From contig JAKSRI010000022.1 of assembly GCA_024403695.1 (NCBI GenBank), forward strand, positions 1 through 47,417: DNA of 47,417 nucleotides. The letters run 5' to 3'. Under the pieces are notes generated by a model. That model was not told where the DNA came from. It did no database searches and worked only from the letters and a program-made list of their open reading frames with translations. Numbering within the stretch: the stretch's first letter is position 1; each line of letters begins with the position of its first letter. This DNA comes from Saccharofermentans sp. Lineage in GTDB: Bacteria; Bacillota; Clostridia; Saccharofermentanales; Saccharofermentanaceae. Positions 29,410 to 37,711 of this stretch are shown here, one piece after another. The translations under genes were made by a program, and so were the position numbers.

Positions 29410-30216
29410 TTAGGCGATTTTAACCCACATAGCCGGACGCACACCTATAAAAGTCTGATTTACAAAGTCACCATCTGTAATAATTGCTCCATTAAGGAAA
29501 ACATACACTGCGCGGGATTTTGCCAGGCCCGGGTTACGCACCCAATAGCTCGTACATCCCAGAGATGTCTGGAAATCCGATGTCCAGCAGCCCTGCGCCA
29601 CCGCGTAATCAGTTGGCAAGCACAATCTAGCATTATCATCAGCAAAAAATCTATTCAGTTCCTCCTGGCTCAGGATGAACACCTGGTCTATTGTGTCAGC
29701 ACCACCTTCAACAAGACCTGTGTTGTTATCATCATTCACAATGTCACTATACCAGATGCATGACGCCTCATCCTCTGAAAATGCAGTGGCAACAAACTCT
29801 GAATTAAGCCATTCACGCAGGTCACACTCTGCCCATGAAGTGTCCCCATGTTTGTTGCCATACATTTTGCAGTCAATTACCTGACTAGATAAAAGCAGTA
29901 CCATCCCATCCTTCTCATCCATACATATCCATGTTAAGGGCGCCATTTCGTCGTCATTCATGTAATAAGAACCATATTCCACCGTGTCGCCAACCTCACA
30001 GGAAAGTGACGCAGTGTTACAGGCAGGGCGCTCGAAAGGGACAGTCTCTGCCACAGTCGTTTCTACTACAGAAGTCTCAGTCACAGTGGTTTCTACTGCA
30101 GTTGTCTGCTCAACTGATGTCTCTGCGATTTCTACAGCAGCATTCTGAGAACACGCTGCCATACCCGTCACCATCATTCCTGATAGTAGAATGCTACCTA
30201 AAATACGTAATTTCAT
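29410..30216 (-). CDS. DUF6273-like lipoprotein
   Basis: 268 residues. Lipoprotein signal with lipobox MAAC, Cys near residue 22, then a Thr/Val/Glu-rich linker (repeated TSVVETTVAET-type units). From about residue 75 a DUF6273-type domain: VEYGSYYMND, LTWICMDEKDG, LLLSSQVIDCK, DLREWLNSEF, DQVFILSQEE, SYWVRNPG, FIGVRPAMWV. DUF6273 domains are common on surface proteins of gut Firmicutes and resemble C-type-lectin-like/formylglycine folds, with no known activity. It follows the AraC gene on the same strand; a pair of direct repeats in the gap suggests that regulator controls it. Confidence 0.87.
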   Translation of the reverse strand: MKLRILGSILLSGMMVTGMAACSQNAAVEIAETSVEQTTAVETTVTETSVVETTVAETVPFERPACNTASLSCEVGDTVEYGSYYMNDDEMAPLTWICMDEKDGMVLLLSSQVIDCKMYGNKHGDTSWAECDLREWLNSEFVATAFSEDEASCIWYSDIVNDDNNTGLVEGGADTIDQVFILSQEELNRFFADDNARLCLPTDYAVAQGCWTSDFQTSLGCTSYWVRNPGLAKSRAVYVFLNGAIITDGDFVNQTFIGVRPAMWVKIA

Positions 30217-30298
30217 ATTTAAAATCCCTTTCTTGCTGTCTTCACGTTTGTGTTAAGTAGAAGATAGCAATAAAAGGGATGTGGTCGTTAGAAGTAAG

Positions 30299-30326
30299 TG
30301 CACAAATAATAGAACTATATGCACAA
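30299..30326 (-). promoter_or_regulatory. Direct-repeat pair, likely AraC-family binding site
   Basis: TGCACAA at 30299-30305 and again at 30320-30326, exactly 21 bp apart, between the AraC-family gene and the lipoprotein gene downstream on the minus strand. A 21-bp step is the classic spacing of AraC half-sites. I could not place convincing -35/-10 boxes below it, which would fit an activator-dependent promoter. Confidence 0.5.
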
Positions 30327-30330
30327 CATA

Positions 30331-31215
30331 TTAATTAAAGCTTTTACGATAACCTGATGGTGTTACGCCTGTGTACTTCTTGAATACCTTAATAAAGTAA
30401 TTCGGATCTGTAAAACCAACACGATATGAGATTTCTGCGATCTGAAGTTCCGTCTCCGCCAGAATTACCTGTGCCAGATTTATCCTCATCTTTGTCAGAT
30501 AATTAAGACATGTGGTCGATGTTTCTTTAATGAAAAGCTCGTTCAACTTGTTTCTATTAATGGAGAACTTTCTCATGATGTCATCCAGAGTAATTTTCTC
30601 TGAGATATGCTCATTCAAGTATTGAATAATATCACTTACAGAATTGTCCGTAACCACTGTGTTTCTTGTCTTCTCATAAGAATATGATGTGCAGACATAT
30701 CTAATAAAGTACAAAAGTTCCATGAGAAAAGATCTGCTTCTGCAAGGCCAGTAACCGTCATACTGATCAGTGAGATTTGTATTCATCATCTCGATAGTAC
30801 TAAGAAGTCTGTCATGGGAGGACAGACTAAGTGGCAGAATCATACAGCCAAACGAATGAACCAGAAGATAATCCTGATATATGGTCTTTCCCTCTTCAGC
30901 GTCAAATTCACCAGACTCAACTCTGTCAATGGTGAACTCTTCCCTTATCTCAGTTGGTCTGAAATAAACGGTGGTGGTCTTCACGCCCTCCGAACCGCTA
31001 ACCTGAACCTCTTTACCAGATAACAAAACAAGAGCTGGGGCAGACACTATTCTCTGAGCATCATTCTCACTCAAAGTAACCGCACCCTCACTAATCACCA
31101 GAACTTTATATAAAGTCCTGTCGTTAATGTACTCAGATATCCCATTCTTCTCATGGACACGAATGTGAACGATTCTGTCCCAGGATGGGTCGTGATTTTT
31201 TGTAAATAATTCCAT
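30331..31215 (-). CDS. AraC-family transcriptional regulator (first of two)
   Basis: 294 residues. N-terminal cupin-like ligand domain (about 20-100, LVISEGAVTLS to TTTVYFRP). The C-terminal HTH_18 domain from about residue 195 has two helix-turn-helix units: KITLDDIMRKFSINRNKLNELF and QIAEISYRVGFTDPNYFIKVFKK, ending GVTPSGYRKS. The ATG at 31215 has AGGGAT upstream; a GTG 30 nt farther up is possible. Probable target: the DUF6273-like lipoprotein gene 114 nt downstream. Inducer unknown. Confidence 0.9.
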   Translation of the reverse strand: MELFTKNHDPSWDRIVHIRVHEKNGISEYINDRTLYKVLVISEGAVTLSENDAQRIVSAPALVLLSGKEVQVSGSEGVKTTTVYFRPTEIREEFTIDRVESGEFDAEEGKTIYQDYLLVHSFGCMILPLSLSSHDRLLSTIEMMNTNLTDQYDGYWPCRSRSFLMELLYFIRYVCTSYSYEKTRNTVVTDNSVSDIIQYLNEHISEKITLDDIMRKFSINRNKLNELFIKETSTTCLNYLTKMRINLAQVILAETELQIAEISYRVGFTDPNYFIKVFKKYTGVTPSGYRKSFN

Positions 31216-31282
31216 GTTTCTATCCCTGCTGTTTTTGTTTAGCACTTTTATATTATCAGTAAATCATACATGGAGCCACAAA

Positions 31283-31317
31283 CAAAAAGGGATGGGCCAC
31301 TTTTGCGGCTCATCCCT
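31283..31317 (-). terminator. Intrinsic terminator of thiT
   Basis: 11-bp stem with one mismatch (31288-31298 and 31307-31317, outer part AGGGATG/CATCCCT), followed on the minus strand by TTTTTG. It separates thiT from the AraC gene. Confidence 0.85.
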
Positions 31318-31342
31318 CTATAGTAATTAAGATAGTTAACAA

Positions 31343-31939
31343 TTATTCCTTAACGAAGTTCTGCTTCTGCTTAGCAAAAATCTTAGGTGCAATCTTGTAC
31401 ATAAGAACAACAACGATTACACAGATAATTGTGTTTGGAAGCATATAGGATCCATTGTAAAGGAAGCTGTAAACTGCAGCGGACTGTCCCTCTGGTGCAT
31501 AGCTGCCCCAGATAAGTAATCCTGAAAGGAAGCTACAGATGAATCGAAGTACACATACGAAGATTGTACCTGCGATAACGCCAGCAAAATCGTGCTTCTT
31601 ACCAAAGAAGAACTTAAGGATAAGTGGAAGTCCAAGAACTGTAAATGCGAGAACATAGTCAAGCATGATGCAACCGAACTGGGAAAGAATTGTTGTGCAG
31701 TACATAACATTCTTGAATCCGAGAATCATCTGGATAACGCCGTGTACGAAACCTGTGAGTGCACCCCACTTAACGCCATTACGAAGTCCCATGATAATAA
31801 GTGGAAGCATCTCGATTGTAATGGAACCGCCCTGTGGCAACTCGAAAATCTTCAGGTAAGAAAGTGCTGTAGCAAGGGCAATCATAAGTGCACCCTCTAC
31901 AATCAAACGTGTTGTTGTTAATGTTGTGGTCTTAGCCAT
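31343..31939 (-). CDS. thiT: ThiT, thiamine-binding S component of an ECF transporter
   Basis: 198 residues, six membrane helices. ThiT features: LPQGGSITIEMLPL, LRNGVKWGALTGFVHG, the LDYVLAF segment of helix 4, and the WGSYAPEG plus YSFLYNGSYM region that binds thiamine in this family. It works with a shared ECF module (EcfA, EcfA', EcfT), not seen in this window. The start at 31939 has AGGAGG upstream. The mRNA leader is a TPP riboswitch, which independently supports the substrate. Confidence 0.95.
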   Translation of the reverse strand: MAKTTTLTTTRLIVEGALMIALATALSYLKIFELPQGGSITIEMLPLIIMGLRNGVKWGALTGFVHGVIQMILGFKNVMYCTTILSQFGCIMLDYVLAFTVLGLPLILKFFFGKKHDFAGVIAGTIFVCVLRFICSFLSGLLIWGSYAPEGQSAAVYSFLYNGSYMLPNTIICVIVVVLMYKIAPKIFAKQKQNFVKE

Positions 31940-31957
31940 AATTCCTCCTTCAGGGAC

Positions 31958-31989
31958 AAAAAAAGACTCCTTTGACCCACGCAAAGAAG
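31958..31989 (-). terminator. Riboswitch-controlled terminator in the thiT leader
   Basis: 8-bp stem (31967-31974 CTCCTTTG; 31982-31989 CAAAGAAG; one G-U pair in RNA) followed on the minus strand by a T-rich run (complement of 31958-31966). It sits between the TPP aptamer and the thiT start, the place of the expression platform. TPP binding would favour it and stop transcription. Confidence 0.75.
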
Positions 31990-32017
31990 CCGCACACCAC
32001 TACTAGTGGCTATATAT

Positions 32018-32099
32018 CGAACTTCCTACGCTGGCATAATCCAGATCAGGTCATAAGGGTGCTCTGCCATGCAGATCTCAGCCTCTCGGCGCCCCTGTT
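32018..32099 (-). promoter_or_regulatory. TPP riboswitch (THI element)
   Basis: On the minus strand the conserved blocks occur in order: GGGGCGCCGAGAGGCTGAGA, then ACCCTTATGACCTGATCTGG, then ATTATGCCAGCGTAGGAAG, as in the thiamine pyrophosphate aptamer. It precedes thiT, and a terminator follows it. Confidence 0.97.
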
Positions 32100-32193
32100 C
32101 ATTTTTATTGTAAGCAAAAGATATATGCAATCCTGTGAAAAGTCAATATAAAGATGGTATTATGTCATCAAAAAGTGTTCACGAGGTGACGAT

Positions 32194-32607
32194 ATGCTTA
32201 AAGATTTATTGGCAAAATACTATTTTGATGGTAACTACAACTGTGCGGAGACTATTATCCGTATGGCTAACGAATACTATGAATTAGGTCTTCACGATCG
32301 CGACATGATTATGATGGGCGCTTATGGTGCAGGAATTCAGTGCGGCAATACATGTGGAGCTGTTCTCGCTGCGGCTGCGGTGTTATCAATGCGTTATGTA
32401 GAAGCAAAAGCCCACGAAAGTGCCGACATCAAACCAGTTACCATGAAAATGATGCGTGCTTTCAAAGAGGCATACGGCTCCACACTCTGTAAAGATATTA
32501 AGCCTCAGTCATTCAAACCAGAGTATCGTTGTCAGATGACTATTGAGACTGCCTGCGACATTCTCGAGAAGGTCATCGCAGAGTACGACGCAGAGGCAAA
32601 GGCATGA
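32194..32607 (+). CDS. C_GCAxxG_C_C family putative redox protein
   Basis: 137 residues. Cys pattern of the C_GCAxxG_C_C family: NCAET near the start, GIQCGNTCGA near residue 50, C in STLCKDI, C in YRCQMTI, and C in TACDIL. Members are predicted metal-binding or redox-active proteins of anaerobes with no proven reaction. GAGGTGAC precedes the ATG. Its stop overlaps the next start (ATGA), so it is translated together with the HExxH membrane protein. Confidence 0.88.
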   Translation: MLKDLLAKYYFDGNYNCAETIIRMANEYYELGLHDRDMIMMGAYGAGIQCGNTCGAVLAAAAVLSMRYVEAKAHESADIKPVTMKMMRAFKEAYGSTLCKDIKPQSFKPEYRCQMTIETACDILEKVIAEYDAEAKA

Positions 32608-33218
32608 ATATAATAATCGATTTTTACGCCAGTCAAAGTACATCATTTCCCTTTGGTATACTCGGCTCATCTATTAAGGCAACTCTTCTTTTCTTTGTTG
32701 CTATGATCGTACTAGGATTAATTGCATCCGGAATCGAGCATCTTATTATTAATATCATGTCCATGTTCCTCGGTCCTGGCTTCGCACTTATTTTTTCCAA
32801 CTACATCACGTTTCCTGGAACAATACTTCACGAATTAAGTCACGCGACCGTGGCATTTCTTACAGGTGCCAAAGTAACAGAGATAAAAGTTTTCGAACTA
32901 AGTCTGACGGCCCTTGGTCACGTTAGTTATCGTAACAGAGGACCAAAACTTCAAAGAGAGATTCAGGACTGCCTTACCGCTTGTGCTCCAGTTATTACTG
33001 GCACTTTCGCCGCGGGTTTTCTTTTTGACGTTGTGACCAACGCTTCCCTTAGCACGGGCATGTTCGTTCTTTGCATTTACCTTCTAGTCTGCGTTATTGA
33101 TCACATGACAATGAGCATTCCTGACATAATTAATTATTTCAAAGGAATCCGTGGTGGCGCACTTTTTGTGTTCACGGTTAACGTTATTGTTTTTATCGCA
33201 CTAGGAGTAATTAACTAA
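32604..33218 (+). CDS. Membrane-embedded HExxH protein, M50-like
   Basis: 204 residues, five to six membrane helices. The helix TFPGTILHELSHATVAF carries HELSH (HExxH zinc site). A later DHMTMSIPDI segment could supply the third ligand, as the (N/D)PDG-type motif does in site-2 proteases. No PDZ or CBS domain. Regulated intramembrane proteolysis is possible but not shown; some such proteins are not proteases. Overlaps the upstream gene by four bases (ATGA). Confidence 0.8.
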   Translation: MNIIIDFYASQSTSFPFGILGSSIKATLLFFVAMIVLGLIASGIEHLIINIMSMFLGPGFALIFSNYITFPGTILHELSHATVAFLTGAKVTEIKVFELSLTALGHVSYRNRGPKLQREIQDCLTACAPVITGTFAAGFLFDVVTNASLSTGMFVLCIYLLVCVIDHMTMSIPDIINYFKGIRGGALFVFTVNVIVFIALGVIN

Positions 33219-33244
33219 AACAATCAATTTACAGTTATGATTTT

Positions 33245-33481
33245 TCAGACTGCCTTGTCATATTCTATGACAAATACTCGCTCTAACATGATGTCACAAT
33301 TCTCAAGAAGAACAGCGTAATTGCATTTGCTCTGAGAAAAGAGGCTGTCATGCTGATCCCCGGAGCTATCGATACTACTAAGAATGGCTTCACGTCTGTC
33401 TAGACAATTAATAGTCTGTCTGAAACTATCCGGCTTAGATGACGCTATTTTACTTATCATATCCAATGTCTCGTAACTCAT
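33245..33481 (-). CDS. Small hypothetical protein
   Basis: 78 residues from the ATG at 33481, which has GGAGAT upstream; a longer in-frame start at 33520 lacks a site. Mixed helical sequence with two Cys (SKCNYAV, ENCDIM) and no membrane segment. I recognise no family. The gene is isolated: convergent with the HExxH gene and 177 nt from the channel gene's stop. Confidence 0.5.
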   Translation of the reverse strand: MSYETLDMISKIASSKPDSFRQTINCLDRREAILSSIDSSGDQHDSLFSQSKCNYAVLLENCDIMLERVFVIEYDKAV

Positions 33482-33658
33482 ATGCAAATCTCCGTTTGAT
33501 TTCTGAATATAGATTACCATTAATTCTCTTATTCAAATCATTCGGAAAATGATATCTGTGTTACAAGTTTTCTTAGGCTAATAATATTAGAAATACGGTC
33601 AAAGTCAATTAATGGGACAGTTCAAAAAACTTCCACAAATCCTCCCGGTCCAGTAGAA

Positions 33659-35770
33659 CTAGTGATTTGTATATACTATAACCTTATCGTTTTTATCCAG
33701 CTTCATCCTGTTGCTGGCAAGATCGCCCTCAAACAATGTAACTTGTCCACCTGGTTTTACGAAGCCAAGAGCGATTGTTGGGGACTGCTTATCCTTTGGA
33801 ATACTTGGATTAATGGATGCAGACCACACTGCTCTTACAAACTCCAGCTGAGTACACTCCCCTGGAAGTTCATCAAAGAACTGAGACACTTTCTTGCAGT
33901 ACACTTCTTTACTTTCGAAGCCGCCTGCGTCTTCCTCGTCATATGTAAGAATATCGGTGTAGAAATTGAAGATAGCCTCCTTCTCTCCAATCTGCGTAAC
34001 CATCTTACTAATATATCTGTTACTGATAACGATATTATCTACAGAATAGCTACCCACTATGTCATGATGTTTTGGATCAATTATCTCTACGATTATGTCG
34101 ATACTCTCAGTATCGAAGTCAGGATTTGCAGCCTTTTTGTCCGCGATGATGTCCTGAACATATACCAGGTTCGCGAGGGCACTGGCATCGATGTTATCAC
34201 TAGTCTCATTGTCATCTGAGAGGATAAGAACAGAAGTGTCTTCCTCATTCTCGTCAACAAACTCTTCGATTGTCGAACAAATAATATCTTTATCATAAAT
34301 AGAAGCCGACACCGTCTTAATGACAAAAGGATACTCCTTATAGTAGTTCATCTTTTCCAGGCTCTTCTCATCATCTACGACAATAATGCGCAGAATCTCA
34401 TCATCAGTGCTCTTATAGTTCCACTCGTCCCTGAACGAACTGAACCCCTTCATAATCTCACGGCACTTACTGTTATGACCAAGAATGATGACATTCTTCT
34501 TCTCTATCCAGTAATTACGGTTAAGCTTTACCTTATAATCACTTTCTGGAGCAGAGGAAGTCTTCAGAATATCCTTCTCACTCTCAGCTGAATAGAAGAA
34601 ATAATTCTTGCCTTCAAACTTCACCGAAGAAAGAGGAATGGCATTACTGTGGTTGCTGAGATATTTCGTAATATATTCGCTGTCATCAGGGATGATTTCT
34701 TCCATATCAAAGAAGGTCGCTCCCTTATTAGAAAACAACTCTCTGTACGCGAGATTGAGCTCTGGCATAAGAGAGAACTGAGACAAAAGCTGACCGAGAA
34801 TCTCATTAATATTTACAGGCACGATATTACACTTACCACTTACCTGCTTATACTTAATAATCTTATCGACAAGAGCTGCGGTCCATTTATCAGTAATCTC
34901 AACTATTATCTTCTGATCGTCAGCTGAATTCTCGTCAGAAGTGATATCAGACACCTGCATAAGAGTCTTTATCGTCTGAGCATTGCCCTGAGCTGCTTCA
35001 TCAGGATTATTAAGAAGCTCCTGCTTACGCATGGAATTATTTATATCATCACCAAGAATAATGACAGCTCTGGCCTGCTCCAGAGAGATATCGCTTAACT
35101 GCTTAGAGGAAAAGACATCTCCCTCTCTGACTACATAGATAACATTATTTACAAGTCTGTTCTTACGGTAGAGAATATGTCGTTTCAGCCAGGACTCTTC
35201 CGCGTTCTTAGCTTTAAGTGCAGCGTTTTCTCTGGCTATTGTATCTGCCAGACGCTCGCTGATCTCCTTCTCGATTTCTGCTTTACGGCCTTCCGCGAGA
35301 ACAATAATTTTCTGCTTTCCACGGCAGAACAGAAGGTCATTTACAATCTCCGACGCTCTGGTATTCCAATTAAGAATTACAATATGGCTGGACATTCTAA
35401 TCTTGTTGTTACCAGTATTAGAATTCTCTATAAAGCTGGAAATACTATTAGTAATGTAACCAATTACTGCGCCAGTAAAAGACACCATTCCGATGATAAC
35501 AATTATCAGACACACAATAGCGATAGTAGTTCCAGACTGTCCAATATCTTCCACGACATACGAGATGCAGCCTGCGTCAAGAATCATGGTAATGGTGTAA
35601 AATGCAGCCTCGAACAGCCCCATATTCTCAGTTCCAGACAAACCAAATCTGCTTATAATTAACGAAGATAAAAGCAGGAATGTCAGATTAAATACCATAA
35701 TGGTAAACAGCACAATTCTTCCTGGATTCTTAGCTAACTGAACACTAAACCATTCTCTGAACTTTTTCAT
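33659..35770 (-). CDS. CASTOR/POLLUX-like ion channel with RCK-type domains
   Basis: 703 residues. Two or three N-terminal membrane segments (about 19-42, pore region 55-75, 82-106), with a DAGC segment in the pore where plant CASTOR/POLLUX channels have ADSG/ADAG. A TrkA-N/RCK-like nucleotide-binding domain starts with HIVILNWNTRASEIV near residue 128, and a second one with NVIILGHNSKCREIM near 430. The plant proteins are nuclear-envelope Ca2+ or K+ channels of root symbiosis; bacterial relatives are little studied. The start at 35770 has GGAGA upstream; an upstream GCGCCCGG-containing extension is unlikely. Divergent from the acidic lipoprotein gene. Confidence 0.85.
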   Translation of the reverse strand: MKKFREWFSVQLAKNPGRIVLFTIMVFNLTFLLLSSLIISRFGLSGTENMGLFEAAFYTITMILDAGCISYVVEDIGQSGTTIAIVCLIIVIIGMVSFTGAVIGYITNSISSFIENSNTGNNKIRMSSHIVILNWNTRASEIVNDLLFCRGKQKIIVLAEGRKAEIEKEISERLADTIARENAALKAKNAEESWLKRHILYRKNRLVNNVIYVVREGDVFSSKQLSDISLEQARAVIILGDDINNSMRKQELLNNPDEAAQGNAQTIKTLMQVSDITSDENSADDQKIIVEITDKWTAALVDKIIKYKQVSGKCNIVPVNINEILGQLLSQFSLMPELNLAYRELFSNKGATFFDMEEIIPDDSEYITKYLSNHSNAIPLSSVKFEGKNYFFYSAESEKDILKTSSAPESDYKVKLNRNYWIEKKNVIILGHNSKCREIMKGFSSFRDEWNYKSTDDEILRIIVVDDEKSLEKMNYYKEYPFVIKTVSASIYDKDIICSTIEEFVDENEEDTSVLILSDDNETSDNIDASALANLVYVQDIIADKKAANPDFDTESIDIIVEIIDPKHHDIVGSYSVDNIVISNRYISKMVTQIGEKEAIFNFYTDILTYDEEDAGGFESKEVYCKKVSQFFDELPGECTQLEFVRAVWSASINPSIPKDKQSPTIALGFVKPGGQVTLFEGDLASNRMKLDKNDKVIVYTNH

Positions 35771-35791
35771 ACTTTTCTCCGGGCGCATTTT

Positions 35792-35806
35792 TGTATAAAT
35801 TATACA
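35792..35806. promoter_or_regulatory. Palindrome shared by divergent genes
   Basis: TGTATAA-A-TTATACA, a perfect 7-bp inverted repeat in the 72-bp gap between the channel and lipoprotein genes. It contains TATAAT-like boxes on the minus strand and TATAAA on the plus strand, so it may be overlapping -10 elements, an operator, or both. Confidence 0.4.
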
Positions 35807-35842
35807 TCAGATGTAACTTTTAATTGATAAGGAGAATACGGG

Positions 35843-36403
35843 ATGAAAAAATTTATCAAGACTGCTGGTGCTACAGTTCTTATGGGAGCTATGCTTATCG
35901 GAATGACTGGGTGCAAAGTTGGTGCACTCGAACCAAGTGAAGAAATTATGCAGACCATTCTGGACGCTGACTTCAAGGACCTGGATGAATATCTGGATGA
36001 AGACGACGACCTTTACGATGAGCAGCTCGACCTTCTTAAAGAAATGGAAGGTGAAGGCCTGGACTGGGACGACTTGTTTGAAGACGCTACTTTCAAATAC
36101 CAGACCAATTCACTTAAGCAGAAAGGCGACTCTACAAGCCTTACTTTTGATATCGACCTCGACGGTGACGACTACGAATTCGAGATTACATTAGTCGAAG
36201 ATGACGGCGAATTCTATATCAAAGATAACGAGAAATTTCTCGTGAGTGTGATGGAGCTGTACTTCGATGCTATGTCCGATAGCGGCAACTCTAAGCAGAA
36301 GAGCCAGGTTAAGTCCTTAATGGAATATTACGACACCAAAAAGCCTGCCAAATTAGCACAAATGGTGTACGACTTTGAGGTAGGTAACTCTTCTAATAAA
36401 TAA
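35843..36403 (+). CDS. Acidic lipoprotein of unknown function
   Basis: 186 residues. Lipobox MTGC with Cys near residue 24. The mature protein is very acidic (stretch DLDEYLDEDDDLYDE), followed by alternating beta segments (TSLTFDIDLDGDDYEFEITL) and a C-terminal helix. The fold resembles DUF4878/DUF5105-type lipoproteins, but no firm match. AAGGAGA precedes the ATG. It is divergent from the channel gene and convergent with the hydrolase gene, with 7 bases between. Confidence 0.82.
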   Translation: MKKFIKTAGATVLMGAMLIGMTGCKVGALEPSEEIMQTILDADFKDLDEYLDEDDDLYDEQLDLLKEMEGEGLDWDDLFEDATFKYQTNSLKQKGDSTSLTFDIDLDGDDYEFEITLVEDDGEFYIKDNEKFLVSVMELYFDAMSDSGNSKQKSQVKSLMEYYDTKKPAKLAQMVYDFEVGNSSNK

Positions 36404-36410
36404 TCTATCC

Positions 36411-37238
36411 TCAGCGACTCAGCTCAGCCAGCCACTTGCCAATAGTACGTGCGAGTTTAATGCGCTGTCCTGTAAAGCCATGATTGCTTTTGATAACCTC
36501 GTACTCTACACGTCCACCCGCGTCGCGCAGGCATTTCGCCAGCGGCTTAAGCATCTTCTGCGCAGGGGCGATAGTGTCGTAAGCGGCTTCCACCAGAAGT
36601 ACGTTGTGATCCAGCAGCTTCTCATAGTTATTTACCACACTGAGTTCCTGCCTGTTATTTAGGGCATTCTCATAGACGTCCGCCACAGAAGTCAGCTTAA
36701 GGCACTGACCCTCAGTCTCGATCATGAGGAACAGATCCTTCTCCATCTTGTAGTCGAAAGCGGCGCCAATGTCATAGGCGGCCATCGCGGCCACGCCCCT
36801 TATAAATGGCAGTTCTTTGGCCGCGTTTATTACAGTCTGACCACCCATGCTGTGACCAACGAGGAAAATGTTATCAACGTCAATGTTATAGCGTTCTGCT
36901 ATGGCTGGATTGTGAGCCCATTTGGTGATGGCGATTATATCATCCTTCAGATTAGTAAAAAGATAATTGCCCTCACTGCCCCACGCACCTCTGTGATTCA
37001 TATGAATGACAACGCATCCCATTCTCATCAGAACGAATTCCAGGTCATTATTTGTGGTATATCCAGGAAAACCATGAGACATGATTACTGTAGGATATGG
37101 TCCCTCAATTCTCTTATCAGGAGTCAGCATGTATCCGTACAGGTGGCATCCACCGCTAATAATATTAAGCTCCTCTATCTCAGGAAATGATTCCGGCTCG
37201 TCTGTCTCGAATTCTTCAAATGCATTATCAACGTTCAT
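36411..37238 (-). CDS. Alpha/beta hydrolase
   Basis: 275 residues. Alpha/beta hydrolase fold: oxyanion HGFPG near residue 50, MNHRGAWGSEG, nucleophile Ser in GHSMGG near 130, acid Asp in AAYDTIAP near 217, and His in SNHGF near 250. Probably a serine esterase or acyl-peptidase-like enzyme; the substrate is unknown. AGGAGG precedes the ATG. It lies 18 nt after iscU and is likely co-transcribed with the ISC genes. Confidence 0.9.
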   Translation of the reverse strand: MNVDNAFEEFETDEPESFPEIEELNIISGGCHLYGYMLTPDKRIEGPYPTVIMSHGFPGYTTNNDLEFVLMRMGCVVIHMNHRGAWGSEGNYLFTNLKDDIIAITKWAHNPAIAERYNIDVDNIFLVGHSMGGQTVINAAKELPFIRGVAAMAAYDIGAAFDYKMEKDLFLMIETEGQCLKLTSVADVYENALNNRQELSVVNNYEKLLDHNVLLVEAAYDTIAPAQKMLKPLAKCLRDAGGRVEYEVIKSNHGFTGQRIKLARTIGKWLAELSR

Positions 37239-37256
37239 ATAACCTCCTGACGCCAG

Positions 37257-37694
37257 TTAGCCTCCGCAGCAGTGCTCACAATCGTGATCATCTGGGAAAA
37301 TAGCTGGGTCGTATTCAATATTATTTTTATCGTAGTAGTCTTTAACTGCTTTCTTTATTGCTTCCTCAGCCAGCACCGAACAGTGAATCTTATGTGCTGG
37401 GAGTCCATCAAGAGCCTCTGTTACGGCTTTGTTTGTTAGCTTGAGCGCCTCCGATACTGGCTGGCCCTTAATGAGTTCTGTTGCCATGGAGCTGGATGCA
37501 ATAGCGCTTCCGCAACCAAATGTCTCGAACTTTACTTCTTCAATAATCTGATCAGCATTAATCTTCAGATATATCTTCATTATGTCTCCACAGACTGGGT
37601 TACCAACTTCACCCACACCATCTGCGTTCTCGATTACACCTACATTTCGTGGATTTCTGAAGTGATCCATTACCTTCTCGCTATATAATGCCAT
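37257..37694 (-). CDS. iscU: Iron-sulfur cluster scaffold protein IscU/NifU
   Basis: 145 residues. YSEKVMDHFRNPRNVG start and three conserved cluster-binding Cys: NPVCGD, FGCGSA and IHCSVLA. The C-terminal tail has DCEHCCGG, as in many clostridial NifU-like proteins. Assembles Fe-S clusters with sulfur from IscS, encoded just upstream (17 nt). AAGGAG precedes the ATG. Confidence 0.95.
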   Translation of the reverse strand: MALYSEKVMDHFRNPRNVGVIENADGVGEVGNPVCGDIMKIYLKINADQIIEEVKFETFGCGSAIASSSMATELIKGQPVSEALKLTNKAVTEALDGLPAHKIHCSVLAEEAIKKAVKDYYDKNNIEYDPAIFPDDHDCEHCCGG

Positions 37695-37711
37695 CGTCGT
37701 TTCTCCTTTAA

